A stretch of DNA of 64,000 nucleotides from Paraburkholderia caffeinilytica (GTDB lineage Bacteria > Pseudomonadota > Gammaproteobacteria > Burkholderiales > Burkholderiaceae), in contig NZ_CP031466.1 in NCBI RefSeq assembly GCF_003368325.1, positions 3,348,001-3,412,000 of the forward strand, read 5' to 3'. A program made the position numbers and the translations under genes. Positions within the stretch are counted from its first letter, which is position 1, and every line of letters starts with the position of its first letter. Shown one piece after another: positions 24,995-33,558 of the stretch. A model generated the notes under the pieces. The model saw only the letters and a program-made list of their open reading frames with translations. It was not told the DNA's origin and made no database searches.

Positions 24995-26704
24995 TCAGTA
25001 CGTCACGTGCACATCGAAGCGATCCAGCAGTGCGCTCAATTCGCTGCGCGCATGGGCGATTTCCTCGGCGTTCTGCCGCTCGAGCAGCGACTGGAACCGC
25101 GCGATATGCGCGGCCAGATATTGCCGATGCTCGCCGAGCGTTTCCTCATAAACGCGATCGGCGCGCGTGAGCAACGTGCGATTCTCCAGTTGATCTCGCG
25201 GATGGATCTTCAATGCAGCCAACGCTGCGAGCCGTTCGCCGATTTCTTCCGGCGTCAGCACGCCGGGGTTTTCTTCGATCACCATTGCACGCTTCACGCC
25301 GCCGGGAAACGCAGTGGCTTCCACTTCGAGCACGCCATTGATGTCATAGGTGAAGCGCACATCCGCGCCGGCCTGGCCGGCCGGTTTCTGCGGCACATCC
25401 AGCGTGAATTCACCGAGCGGCACGTTGTCGGCGGTCAAGCGCGCTTCGCCCTGGAATACCTTGATGCTCAGCATCTGCTGGCGGTCGCTCACCGTGAAAA
25501 TGCGTTGCATGCGGCTGACCGGCACGATCGTGTTGCGCTCGATGATCGGCAGAAAATGCCCCGGCACATATTGATTGGCGCCCACCTGCATCGCGGTATC
25601 GATGCCGAGGCTATACGGCGCGACATCGGTCAGCACCATTTCGTCGAGACCGGCATCGCGTGTGACGAGTCCCGCCTGCACGGCGGCGCCGAGCGCGACG
25701 ACTTCGTCCGGGTTCAGATTGGCGGCGGGCAAGCGGCCGAACATCTTCGAGACCAGCTTGCGCACCATCGGCATGCGCGAAGCGCCGCCGACGAGGATGA
25801 TTTCGTCGAGCGCATCCACGGCGATCTTCGAATCGCGCAACGCTCGCTCGACCGGTTTGCGCAGCCGTTGCAGCAGATGCTCGCAGGTCCGTTCCGCCGC
25901 AGCTGCTTCGAGTTCGAGCGTGTGCTCGACATCGCCGACGGTGAGTTTGAGCGTGACGCTCTCGGTCGCGTTCTGCGTGAGCAGACGTTTTGCACGTTCG
26001 GCCTGCTGATGCAGACGCTGCGCGGCAATCGGCGTCAGCGACGCGGCGCGAAGGCTGGTGCGCTGGCAGAACAACTCGACGAGTGCCTCGGTGAAATCCT
26101 CGCCACCCAGAAAATTGTCGCCGGTGCTGGCGCGCACTTCCATCACGCCTTCGAAGAAATCGAGCACCGAGACGTCGAACGTGCCGCCGCCCAGATCGAA
26201 GATCAGAAATTTGCGTTCGCTGTCGCGCTGATGCACGCCGTACGCGAGCGAGGCTGCAGTCGGTTCGTTGACGAGACGCAGCACATTGAGGCCGGCCAGT
26301 TCGCCGGCAATGCGCGTAGCTTTGCGTTGCGCATCGCTGAAATAGGCGGGTACGGCGATCACGGCGTCGCTCACCGTTTCGCCGAGAAACGCCTCGGCAT
26401 CGGCTTTCAACGACTTGAGCACCAGCGAAGAGAGTTCTTCCGGACGCAGTCTCTGCCCGCCGAGCGACACGTTGCGATTCGTGCCCATGTAGCGTTTGAA
26501 GTTCGCGGCGGTGCGTTCAGGATGCGTATGCAACCGGTCGTGGGCGGGACGGCCCACGAGGATCGAGCCGTCGTCGTCGATCGAGACGCACGACGGCGTC
26601 AGTACGTCGCCCAGTGCGTTCGGGATGAGAGCGGCTTCGTTATTGCGCCAGACGGCCGCAAGGCTATGCGTGGTTCCAAGATCGATGCCGATGATCGAAG
26701 GCAT
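24995..26704 (-). CDS. hscC: Hsp70-family chaperone HscC
   Basis: A 569-residue Hsp70 homologue of the short HscC type. The ATPase domain starts at once ([15 protein letters not shown], residues 4-18), with [13 protein letters not shown] near 190 and [11 protein letters not shown] near 325. The substrate-binding domain is short and the C-terminal EEVD-type tail is missing, as in HscC. The ATG at 26704 is chosen because homology starts with [12 protein letters not shown]; the frame is open 72 codons further upstream, but without Hsp70 similarity. Forms an operon with the J protein. Confidence 0.9.
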   Translation of the reverse strand: MPSIIGIDLGTTHSLAAVWRNNEAALIPNALGDVLTPSCVSIDDDGSILVGRPAHDRLHTHPERTAANFKRYMGTNRNVSLGGQRLRPEELSSLVLKSLKADAEAFLGETVSDAVIAVPAYFSDAQRKATRIAGELAGLNVLRLVNEPTAASLAYGVHQRDSERKFLIFDLGGGTFDVSVLDFFEGVMEVRASTGDNFLGGEDFTEALVELFCQRTSLRAASLTPIAAQRLHQQAERAKRLLTQNATESVTLKLTVGDVEHTLELEAAAAERTCEHLLQRLRKPVERALRDSKIAVDALDEIILVGGASRMPMVRKLVSKMFGRLPAANLNPDEVVALGAAVQAGLVTRDAGLDEMVLTDVAPYSLGIDTAMQVGANQYVPGHFLPIIERNTIVPVSRMQRIFTVSDRQQMLSIKVFQGEARLTADNVPLGEFTLDVPQKPAGQAGADVRFTYDINGVLEVEATAFPGGVKRAMVIEENPGVLTPEEIGERLAALAALKIHPRDQLENRTLLTRADRVYEETLGEHRQYLAAHIARFQSLLERQNAEEIAHARSELSALLDRFDVHVTY

Positions 26705-26989
26705 GTACAGTTTCCGATTCGTTTTGCGCCCCTCCGTGAGGAGATCGCCCAAGGTCGCGTGGGAGCCAGGTGGTGCTCCGTCCAATGGCGATAACGGCAG
26801 GCTGCACGCAAACTTGAGCGGCGAGGGGAGCGGCTGCGGTGCGAATCGGTGCGGGCGATGCAGTACGCATGCCGGCTGAATAAACCATCGGACATGCGAA
26901 TGCGATACCGGGCCGCGCAAGGAAGGCGGCGCGAAGAGCGGATGCGAAGAGGAGATGCGAAGCCCGTCAGGCGGGCTTGCTGCGCTGTA
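26705..26989. other. Intergenic region upstream of hscC
   Basis: 285 bases between hscC and the acetyltransferase gene, both on the minus strand. It should carry the hscC promoter, but I see no clear heat-shock or sigma-70 boxes. The ORFs readable here are shadows. Confidence 0.35.
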
Positions 26990-27451
26990 TCACAAGGCCT
27001 TGCGGTACACCACGAAACCGGAGTGGTCCGCGACCTTGTCGTATAGCTTCATCGCCGTGTGATTCGTCTCATGGGTCTGCCAGTAGACCCGCTGCAAACC
27101 GTCTGCCTTGGCCCGCGCATACACTGCTTCGATCAGTGAGCGGCCGACTCCTTTGCCGCGCGCCGCCTCCAGCGTGTAGAGATCTTGCAGATAGCAGGTC
27201 GGCGCCACCATGGTGGTGTGACGGTGATACAGGAAGTGCACGAGCCCAAGCAACTGGCCGTTGCGTTCGGCGACCATTGCGTGCATGGGCTCGTAGGCGT
27301 CGAAGAAACGCCCCCACGTGACCTGCGTGATCTCGCGCGGCAATGCCGTTTCGCCCGAGCGGCCATAGAACGCGTTGTAGGCGTCCCAGAGCGGCAGCCA
27401 GGCGTCGAAGTCGGCGGGCGTGACAGGGCGGATTTGAATCGCGTCGGACAT
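26990..27451 (-). CDS. GNAT family N-acetyltransferase
   Basis: A 153-residue acetyltransferase. The acetyl-CoA binding loop reads ARGKGVGRSLI (about residues 94-104, R/Q-x-x-G-x-G/A type), preceded by the strand CYLQDLYTLE and followed by WQTHETNHTAMKLYDK, which is typical of the group. The acceptor is unknown. It is divergent from the MocR regulator gene at 27569, with a shared 90-117 base control region, so it could be one of its targets. Confidence 0.88.
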   Translation of the reverse strand: MSDAIQIRPVTPADFDAWLPLWDAYNAFYGRSGETALPREITQVTWGRFFDAYEPMHAMVAERNGQLLGLVHFLYHRHTTMVAPTCYLQDLYTLEAARGKGVGRSLIEAVYARAKADGLQRVYWQTHETNHTAMKLYDKVADHSGFVVYRKAL

Positions 27452-27516
27452 GGGGGCTCCTTGTAGGGTTAGCGTGGTGGGCGAGTGACGACTCCAGAAC
27501 CGTCAGCATAAGAAAT

Positions 27517-27542
27517 TTGTGGCACCATTGTTAGCTCCACAA
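27517..27542. promoter_or_regulatory. Dyad in the divergent GNAT/MocR control region
   Basis: TTGTGG and CCACAA are separated by 14 bases, and a related GGAGCCAC lies at 27557. Such spaced repeats are usual operators of MocR regulators, which read their own divergent promoters. The TTGTGG could double as a -35 element. Confidence 0.35.
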
Positions 27543-27568
27543 TGCGATCGAAATTTGGAGCCACGAAT

Positions 27569-29056
27569 TTGGACTACAGCCTGTTGATGTCGAACGTCGA
27601 GCGTGCAATGGGTGGGCGCAAGCTTACGCAGCAGGACTTGCTCTACGAGAGTCTGCGTCGCGCGATTCTCGATGGCGATATCCGTCACGGCAGCCGTCTT
27701 CTTGCCACGCGCGCACTCGCCGAACAGTTGGGCATTGCGCGCAACTCGGTGCTTTACGCCTACGAACGGCTCACCGAGGAGGGCTTCATCACGGCGAGCC
27801 GGCATGGTTCCATCGTCAGCATGGAGAGCGGTTCGGGGGCTTCGATCACCGCCGCAAGCGGCAGCGTGCAGACGCCTGAAAATCGCCTGTCGCGCCGCGT
27901 CGCCGACCTGCCGCGCGAGCGCACGAATCCCGATGATCCCACGCCGTTTCGCCCCGGCGTACCCGCACTCGATGAATTTCCACTCGCGCAATGGCGTGCC
28001 TCGATGGAGCGCGCATGGCGCGCTGTCGAGCCGCGCGAGCTCGGTTACGGCAACAATGCCGGGCACCCCGCATTGCGTCGCTCGATTGCGGAATACGTGC
28101 GCGTCTCGCGCGGCGTGCGGTGTTCGGCGGAGCAGGTGTTCATCACCTCGGGCACGCAGGCGAGTCTCGATCTATGCGCCTGCATGCTGGCGGACCCCGG
28201 CGACAGCGTCTGGGTCGAGGACCCCGGCTATCAAGGCGCAAAGGCCGCGTTTCAGGCTGCTGGCTTGCAACTGGTGCCGATTCCCGTCGACGCCGCCGGC
28301 ATGGCGCCGACACCCGATCATTGGCAATTGACGCCACCGCGCCTGATGTACATCACGCCGTCGCATCAATATCCGCTTGGCAGTGTGTTGAGCCTGGAGC
28401 GGCGCTGGTCGATCATCGAGAATGCAGTGGCGCGCGGCGCGTGGATCATCGAGGACGACTACGACAGCGAACTGCGTCACAGCGGTCCGCCGTTGCCGTC
28501 GATCCAGGGCCTCGCGGTCGACACGCCGGTGATTTACCTCGGCACCTTCAGCAAGACGATGTTCCCGGCATTGCGGATGGGCTTCATGATCGTGCCGGCT
28601 CATCTCGTCGCGGACATCGACGAGGCTCTCAGCGAGATCGCGCGGCAAGGGCGCGTGGCTGAACAGATCGCGTTGGCGGATTTCATCGACAGCGGGAAAT
28701 ATGCGCGGCATCTGCGGCGTATGCGGCGACTGTACCAGCAGCGCCGCGCCGCACTGGTGAGCGCGATCGAGCGGCATATGGGCGACCTGGTGACGGTTTC
28801 GTCCGACGGCGGCGGCATGCATCTGACGATGCGGCTCGATGTGCCGCTGCGCGACCAGGACGTGAGCGCGGCGACGCGCGAACACGGTTTGCATATCGCC
28901 GCGCTGAGCGCGTTTTGTCAGCCGCCTGCCAAAGGCGCCGCGCGCTACAACGGTTTCATGCTTGGCTACGCAGGCGTCAAACCGCACGAAGCGGATGCGC
29001 TGGTGGCGCGACTCGCCGCCGTGGTGCGTGGGCTGGGCCGTACCGCGAACGTCTGA
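27569..29056 (+). CDS. MocR/PdxR-type transcriptional regulator
   Basis: A fusion of a GntR winged HTH (about residues 15-85, YESLRRAILDGDIRHG and LAEQLGIARNSVLYAYERL) to an aminotransferase-like fold I domain (about 115-480). The PLP-lysine region reads YLGTFSKTMFPALRMG, with the Lys intact. I prefer the TTG at 27569 (giving MDYSLLMSNVE, 495 residues) because GGAG lies eight bases upstream and this is how many Burkholderia MocR proteins begin; an ATG at 27542 would start inside the palindrome, and ATG 27587 is also possible. Regulator probably of the divergent acetyltransferase gene. Confidence 0.85.
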   Translation: MDYSLLMSNVERAMGGRKLTQQDLLYESLRRAILDGDIRHGSRLLATRALAEQLGIARNSVLYAYERLTEEGFITASRHGSIVSMESGSGASITAASGSVQTPENRLSRRVADLPRERTNPDDPTPFRPGVPALDEFPLAQWRASMERAWRAVEPRELGYGNNAGHPALRRSIAEYVRVSRGVRCSAEQVFITSGTQASLDLCACMLADPGDSVWVEDPGYQGAKAAFQAAGLQLVPIPVDAAGMAPTPDHWQLTPPRLMYITPSHQYPLGSVLSLERRWSIIENAVARGAWIIEDDYDSELRHSGPPLPSIQGLAVDTPVIYLGTFSKTMFPALRMGFMIVPAHLVADIDEALSEIARQGRVAEQIALADFIDSGKYARHLRRMRRLYQQRRAALVSAIERHMGDLVTVSSDGGGMHLTMRLDVPLRDQDVSAATREHGLHIAALSAFCQPPAKGAARYNGFMLGYAGVKPHEADALVARLAAVVRGLGRTANV

Positions 29057-29075
29057 TTGCTATGACGAAAGAGAA

Positions 29076-30179
29076 CTAGACCGTTTCCGCTCTGAGCCAA
29101 CGCGCAAGCCCGGCGTCGTCGTCGGTATCCAGCGCTTGCGCGACCCGGCGCCCGACTGCCGCGCCGAATTTATAGCCATGGCCCGAGCATGCCGACACCA
29201 CTAGCGTGTTGCCGAGCCGCTTCGAAAAAAAGCGTTGGTCCGCAGTGAACGTGTAGGCGCAGGTTTTTACTTCGGTAACCTTATATTCGTCGATGCGGCT
29301 GAACGGTGGGGAAAACAACCGGCGCAGACGGTCGCCTTCACCCTGCGCCGCGATGCGATTGGCATCGGGATCAGGCGCAATCGACTTGTGCACGCCCGCG
29401 CCGAACTTCAGACCGACACCGTCGATCGGCGGCAGCACGTAACCGCCGCTGCCGCCGCCGATATCGACGATAGCGGGCGCATTCGACCATGCGTCCGCCA
29501 GATCCGCGGGGGGCTCGATATAGGCAACCGCGTTGCGATACGTCATCAGCTTTTCGGCGAGCGCGGGGAACAGTTGGAGCGTCCACGCGCCGGCGGCGAC
29601 CACGAGCCGGTCGGCACGGAGGATCGTGTCGTCCTCGATCCGCACGGAGGCCGCTTGCGCATCGACCGCGAGCACCTTGGCGTGGGTGCGAATGTCCGCG
29701 CCGCGCATTTTGAGCCACGCTTTCATGTCGTGCGCGATGCGTTCGCTAAATAACGCGCCGCCATCCCGATCGAGGTAAGCGTAGCGAAACGTGGCGGGAT
29801 CGAGAAACGGATAACGCTCGGCCGCGTCGCGCGGGTCGAGCGGTTCATAGTCGAAGTTCATCCGGTCGAGGCCGCTGCGGAACAACTCGGCGCCGTCACT
29901 GGCGCATTGCGAAATGCCGAGCACGCCACAGTTCGCGTAGTGAGATACGCCCAGATCATTCCACAGCAGATCCCAACTATCGAACGCCTCGGCGATGGTG
30001 CGTGCGTAGCCGTCGGCATCGCCATAGGCGCGACGAATCATGCGATGCCGGTCGCCCGAGGCGGCAAGCGGGTTCGGAATCGAACTCTGCTCGATCAGCG
30101 TGATGTCGTGTCCCAGCTTCACGAGCGACCACGCTGTGCTCAAGCCGGCAATGCCCGCGCCTACGATTGTCACCCGCAT
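29076..30179 (-). CDS. FAD-dependent oxidoreductase (DAO family)
   Basis: A 367-residue flavoprotein of the D-amino acid oxidase/sarcosine oxidase family. The dinucleotide motif GAGIAGLSTAWSL is at residues 7-19, followed by the acidic end of the second strand (LIEQ). The conserved C-terminal FAD contact reads ACSGHGYKFGAAVG near residue 335, like N-methyltryptophan and monomeric sarcosine oxidases; that group bears a covalent FAD on a Cys in this region, and the C in SACSGHG is a candidate. Substrate is probably a secondary amine or amino acid. It converges with the MocR gene, ending 20 bases from it. Confidence 0.86.
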   Translation of the reverse strand: MRVTIVGAGIAGLSTAWSLVKLGHDITLIEQSSIPNPLAASGDRHRMIRRAYGDADGYARTIAEAFDSWDLLWNDLGVSHYANCGVLGISQCASDGAELFRSGLDRMNFDYEPLDPRDAAERYPFLDPATFRYAYLDRDGGALFSERIAHDMKAWLKMRGADIRTHAKVLAVDAQAASVRIEDDTILRADRLVVAAGAWTLQLFPALAEKLMTYRNAVAYIEPPADLADAWSNAPAIVDIGGGSGGYVLPPIDGVGLKFGAGVHKSIAPDPDANRIAAQGEGDRLRRLFSPPFSRIDEYKVTEVKTCAYTFTADQRFFSKRLGNTLVVSACSGHGYKFGAAVGRRVAQALDTDDDAGLARWLRAETV

Positions 30180-30357
30180 GCGGTCTTCCCCCGAGTCGAT
30201 GTATCCGGGTCAGAGTCTAGCAGCGGAAAAATAAATAAATGCGCGTTCGGGCAGTAGGAAAAATAATTCGGTGCGTGGTCTGGAGAATCGCCGCGCGAGC
30301 CATCGGGGGCGATTCAGCGTGCTGCCAAGCAGGCGGTGGTCTCCGCGCGCCGCCGTA

Positions 30358-30561
30358 TCAGTGTTTGTGTTCCGAGGTATGGCGCAGTTTGTCGCGTACT
30401 TTTTTCGCGGCGAACAGCGGCACGTAATCGAACACACGCGCTTCGTGCCGGTAGTCGGCCAGTGTGTCTGCATACATCTTCGAGACCGTTTCCGTGGGGG
30501 TATCGGTTTCCTCTGCGATGCTTCTCACCACTTCGTCGACATTGGGCTCGGGCTGGGACAT
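30358..30561 (-). CDS. DUF3562 small protein
   Basis: A 67-residue protein beginning MSQPEPNVDEVVRS, with a helix-turn-helix-like pattern (IAEETDTPTETVSKMYADTL) and a YVPLFAAKKVRDKLR end. This is the DUF3562 family, common and multi-copy in Burkholderia. The ATG at 30561 has GAGAGTT upstream; the frame is open further but without family similarity. The role is unknown. Confidence 0.78.
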   Translation of the reverse strand: MSQPEPNVDEVVRSIAEETDTPTETVSKMYADTLADYRHEARVFDYVPLFAAKKVRDKLRHTSEHKH

Positions 30562-30744
30562 GGAACTCTCCGGGGCAAACGGGTGGACCGGCGGGATTGC
30601 CGGGAACGGACGCACGACAGGAGTTTCATTAGAGGATGCGATCGGCCGCGATGCCAATTGAATCGGTCTATCGCACAAACCGTTCCACAGAGATTTTTGT
30701 CTTGCACTGCAATAAGCGCCCGCACCACGCGGTGGGGCAGGAAA

Positions 30745-31809
30745 TCAATGTGTGTGCCGGTGATGAATATCTGGGAAATGCGCGTGCGTGTGCGTGATCG
30801 GCGTATGGGAATGCGGATGCGTGTGCGGTTCGTCGCCGTCCCATGCGAAATCATGCTCGTGCTGGTGATGCGCGTCGTGCCGGTGGCGATGCGTGTGGTC
30901 GAGCGGGGCGTGCGTGTGCGGATGCTCGTGACGTTCGCGGATGTGCAGCCAGACACCCAGTGTCATCAGGGCCGCAGCCACCCAGAACAGCGGTGGCGGC
31001 ATTTCCGGCCATAGCAGCCACGACAAGGTCACGCCAAATAGCGGTGCGACCGAAAAATAGGCGCCGGTGCGCGCGGTGCCGAGATTGCGCAGCGCGACGA
31101 CGAACAGCACGAGACTCACGCCGTAGCCGGCGAAACCCGTCAGCATGGCGAGCGCGACGGTTGCGGCCCTGGGCCAGGCGGCGCCAAAGGTGAGCGCGAG
31201 CGTCACGTTGACCGAACCGGCCACGAGCCCTTTTATGCAGGCGATGAACATCGCGTCGTGAGTCGACACCTTGCGCGTGAGGTTGTTGTCCACCGCCCAG
31301 CAGGCACAGGCGCCGACCAGCAGCAGCGTGCCGGGCGGCAGGCCGGCCGCGCCCGGCTGCCATGACAAGGCCACACCGCCCGCGACGATCGCGGCCATCC
31401 CCAGGAACACCTGAATGTCGACGTTCTCGCGAAACACGATCCACGCGATCAGCGCGGTGAATACGCCTTCGAGATTCAGCAGTAGCGAGCCGGTGGCGGC
31501 AGGCGTCGTCTTCAGACCCAGCATTAACAGCGCCGGCCCCGCGACACCGCCGGCCACGATCGCGCCGGCGAGCCACGGCACTTCGCGCAGCGGGAAGCGG
31601 TGCTGACTGACCGGCTGGCCATTCGTGTGACCTTTCAGGCGACGCGCCAGAATCACAGCGGCGAGACCGGTGCCGCTGCCCAGGTAGAACAGTCCGGCCA
31701 GCAAAAACGGCGACAGCGAACCAAGCAGCGCCTTGGCGAGCGGGGTGGTCGCGCCGAACAAGGCGGCGGCGAGCAGGGCGGTGAAAGCGGCGTTGAAGCG
31801 GGTCGGCAT
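30745..31809 (-). CDS. DMT/EamA transporter with His-rich C-terminal tail
   Basis: A 354-residue drug/metabolite transporter. Ten hydrophobic segments with two EamA repeats span residues 5-290. The final 60 residues form a hydrophilic tail with more than 20 histidines in HxH and HTHxH patterns, which would bind Ni, Co, Zn or Cu ions in the cytoplasm. The ATG at 31809 (MPTRFNAAF) directly precedes the first helix. The tail suggests a metal-responsive or metal-exporting member, but most EamA proteins carry metabolites, so the cargo is open. Confidence 0.86.
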   Translation of the reverse strand: MPTRFNAAFTALLAAALFGATTPLAKALLGSLSPFLLAGLFYLGSGTGLAAVILARRLKGHTNGQPVSQHRFPLREVPWLAGAIVAGGVAGPALLMLGLKTTPAATGSLLLNLEGVFTALIAWIVFRENVDIQVFLGMAAIVAGGVALSWQPGAAGLPPGTLLLVGACACWAVDNNLTRKVSTHDAMFIACIKGLVAGSVNVTLALTFGAAWPRAATVALAMLTGFAGYGVSLVLFVVALRNLGTARTGAYFSVAPLFGVTLSWLLWPEMPPPLFWVAAALMTLGVWLHIRERHEHPHTHAPLDHTHRHRHDAHHQHEHDFAWDGDEPHTHPHSHTPITHTHAHFPDIHHRHTH

Positions 31810-32118
31810 GAGCGGAAGATTCAGTGGGTGCAGGCGTTGCCGACACAATACCGCTATCGGGCCGTAGACGCCTAACTCCGCTGAACATTCGATCGGGCTG
31901 CAAACCCCACGGGTGCGCGCGCATCCGAACTACTTCTTTGAATGCGTGCATTGGCTTGCTTACATAGGGGGCGGGCGACGCCACGGTGTGGTTTTAGCGA
32001 TGGCGGATGTTTTATATGGCCGTGGCCGAGTTGTTCGGCTATGCCAATGGGAACGAGTGAGGCGTGGGACACTATCGCTTTCTGAAGCGCCACACCCAAT
32101 CCTGACCCGCGCCCTGGT
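31810..32118. other. Intergenic region between the DMT gene and the UDG gene
   Basis: Divergent control region of about 300 bases. A 69-codon ORF (31913-32122) overlaps the next start by ATGA but has no recognisable features and weak coding bias; I do not call it. No clear promoter boxes assigned. Confidence 0.3.
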
Positions 32119-32718
32119 ATGACCGCAAGGAAGCCCGTTTCCCTGAACACGCTATTGCGCGACATTCGCGCCTGCACGGTGTGCGCGCCGGTGTTGCCGC
32201 ATGCGCCGCGGCCGGTCGTCGTGGCGTCGGCCGATTCGCGCATTCTGATCATCGGCCAGGCGCCTGGTGCGCGCGTGCATGCTTCGGGCATTCCATGGAG
32301 CGATGCGAGCGGTGCCCGTTTGCGCAACTGGCTCGGCGTCTCCGACGAGACCTTCTACGACGCCTCGAAATTCGCGCTCGTGCCGATGGGCTTCTGCTTT
32401 CCGGGCAGAGGGGCGAGTGGCGATCTGCCGCCGCGCCCCGAATGCGCCGCGCTTTGGCATCAGGCCTTACTCGCCCAGTTGCGCGAAGTGCGGCTCACAT
32501 TGCTGATTGGCCAATACGCACAGCGTTTCGGCCTCGGTGACGCGTCCGGGCCGACGCTAACCGATACGCTGCTGCGTTGGCGGGATTACGGTCCCAGCGT
32601 CATACCGCTTCCGCACCCCTCGCCGCGCAATATCGCGTGGTTCAAGCGCAATCCGTGGTTCGAGGCGGAAGTGTTGCCGACCTTGCGGACTCGGGTCGCG
32701 GCGGCGCTCCAGGAATGA
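32119..32718 (+). CDS. Uracil-DNA glycosylase family protein
   Basis: A 199-residue member of the UDG superfamily. Motif 1 is IIGQAPGARVHASGIPWSD (about residues 44-62) and the C-terminal motif reads PLPHPSPRNIAWFKRNPWFE, with the catalytic-type His. The CTVC pair near the N-terminus recalls Fe-S families, but a complete four-cysteine set is not evident. This group is often annotated only as UDG-family; activity on uracil is likely but unproven. Confidence 0.88.
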   Translation: MTARKPVSLNTLLRDIRACTVCAPVLPHAPRPVVVASADSRILIIGQAPGARVHASGIPWSDASGARLRNWLGVSDETFYDASKFALVPMGFCFPGRGASGDLPPRPECAALWHQALLAQLREVRLTLLIGQYAQRFGLGDASGPTLTDTLLRWRDYGPSVIPLPHPSPRNIAWFKRNPWFEAEVLPTLRTRVAAALQE

Positions 32719-32888
32719 TTCGCCACGCGCGGTCGAAATAATCTGAAACACATCGCTAAGCGCCGCGTGGAATAAAACGTCACACTAATGCGTTTGGTTC
32801 ATAGCCGCGTCGCGACCGGGCCATGCTCCGGCATGGCCGAATTTTCAAACAGCTTTCGCCAGAAAACCCATTGCAGACGGAACGACCG

Positions 32889-33488
32889 ATGAATATTCAC
32901 GCCGACTCCCTGATCGATTCGACCGGCACGCAGGCGCCGTCGCGCTATACCCGCACGGCCATGACGCTGCACTGGCTGATCGCGCTGCTGATGATCGGCA
33001 ATGTCGTACTCGGCCTGACCGCCGAATCATGGCCAGACGACTGGGTGCGTCCGGTGGTCGATACCCATAAGTCGATCGGCATCACGGTGCTCGGCCTCGT
33101 GCTGATGCGCATCTTGTGGCGCGTGACGCACAAGCCGCCGCCGTTGCCGCGCGAGTTTCCGTCGTGGGAAAAGATCGCCGCGCACCTTGCCCATTTCCTG
33201 CTGTATCTGCTGATGATCGCCCTGCCGCTGTCCGGCTGGCTGCACGATTCCGCGTGGAAAGATGCCGCCACGCATCCGATGCGTCTGTTCAATCTGTTGC
33301 CCTGGCCGCGAATCGGCTATGTGATGAATCTCGATCCGTCGTTCAAGGAGACCTTGCACGACCGCTTCGGCGCCTTGCATGCGTGGCTCGGCTACGCACT
33401 GTATGCGTTGCTGGCGATGCATATCGGCGGCGCGTTGAAGCATCAATGGATCGATCGCAAGTCGGTTCTGAAACGCATGGTGCCGTAA
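32889..33488 (+). CDS. Cytochrome b561
   Basis: A 199-residue inner-membrane di-heme cytochrome b561 (CybB type). Four transmembrane helices carry the expected heme histidines (LHWLIALL, DTHKSIGI, AHLAHFLLY and MHIGGALKHQ). It passes electrons between the quinone pool and periplasmic acceptors such as superoxide or YceI-type partners. The ATG at 32889 gives the usual short N-terminus; the frame is open 22 codons upstream. Confidence 0.92.
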   Translation: MNIHADSLIDSTGTQAPSRYTRTAMTLHWLIALLMIGNVVLGLTAESWPDDWVRPVVDTHKSIGITVLGLVLMRILWRVTHKPPPLPREFPSWEKIAAHLAHFLLYLLMIALPLSGWLHDSAWKDAATHPMRLFNLLPWPRIGYVMNLDPSFKETLHDRFGALHAWLGYALYALLAMHIGGALKHQWIDRKSVLKRMVP

Positions 33489-33558
33489 GCACCGTCACGC
33501 TGCTTTCTCTCTCGCTGTCTATCTGATAACCGCACTATCGACGGGCTCGGCAGTCATT

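Noticed and set aside
24965..26794. 609-codon plus-strand ORF
   Set aside because: Antisense to hscC, whose Hsp70 motifs are unmistakable.
31913..32122. 69-codon ORF overlapping the UDG gene start by ATGA
   Set aside because: No recognisable feature, poor codon bias and no ribosome binding site; kept only as a note.
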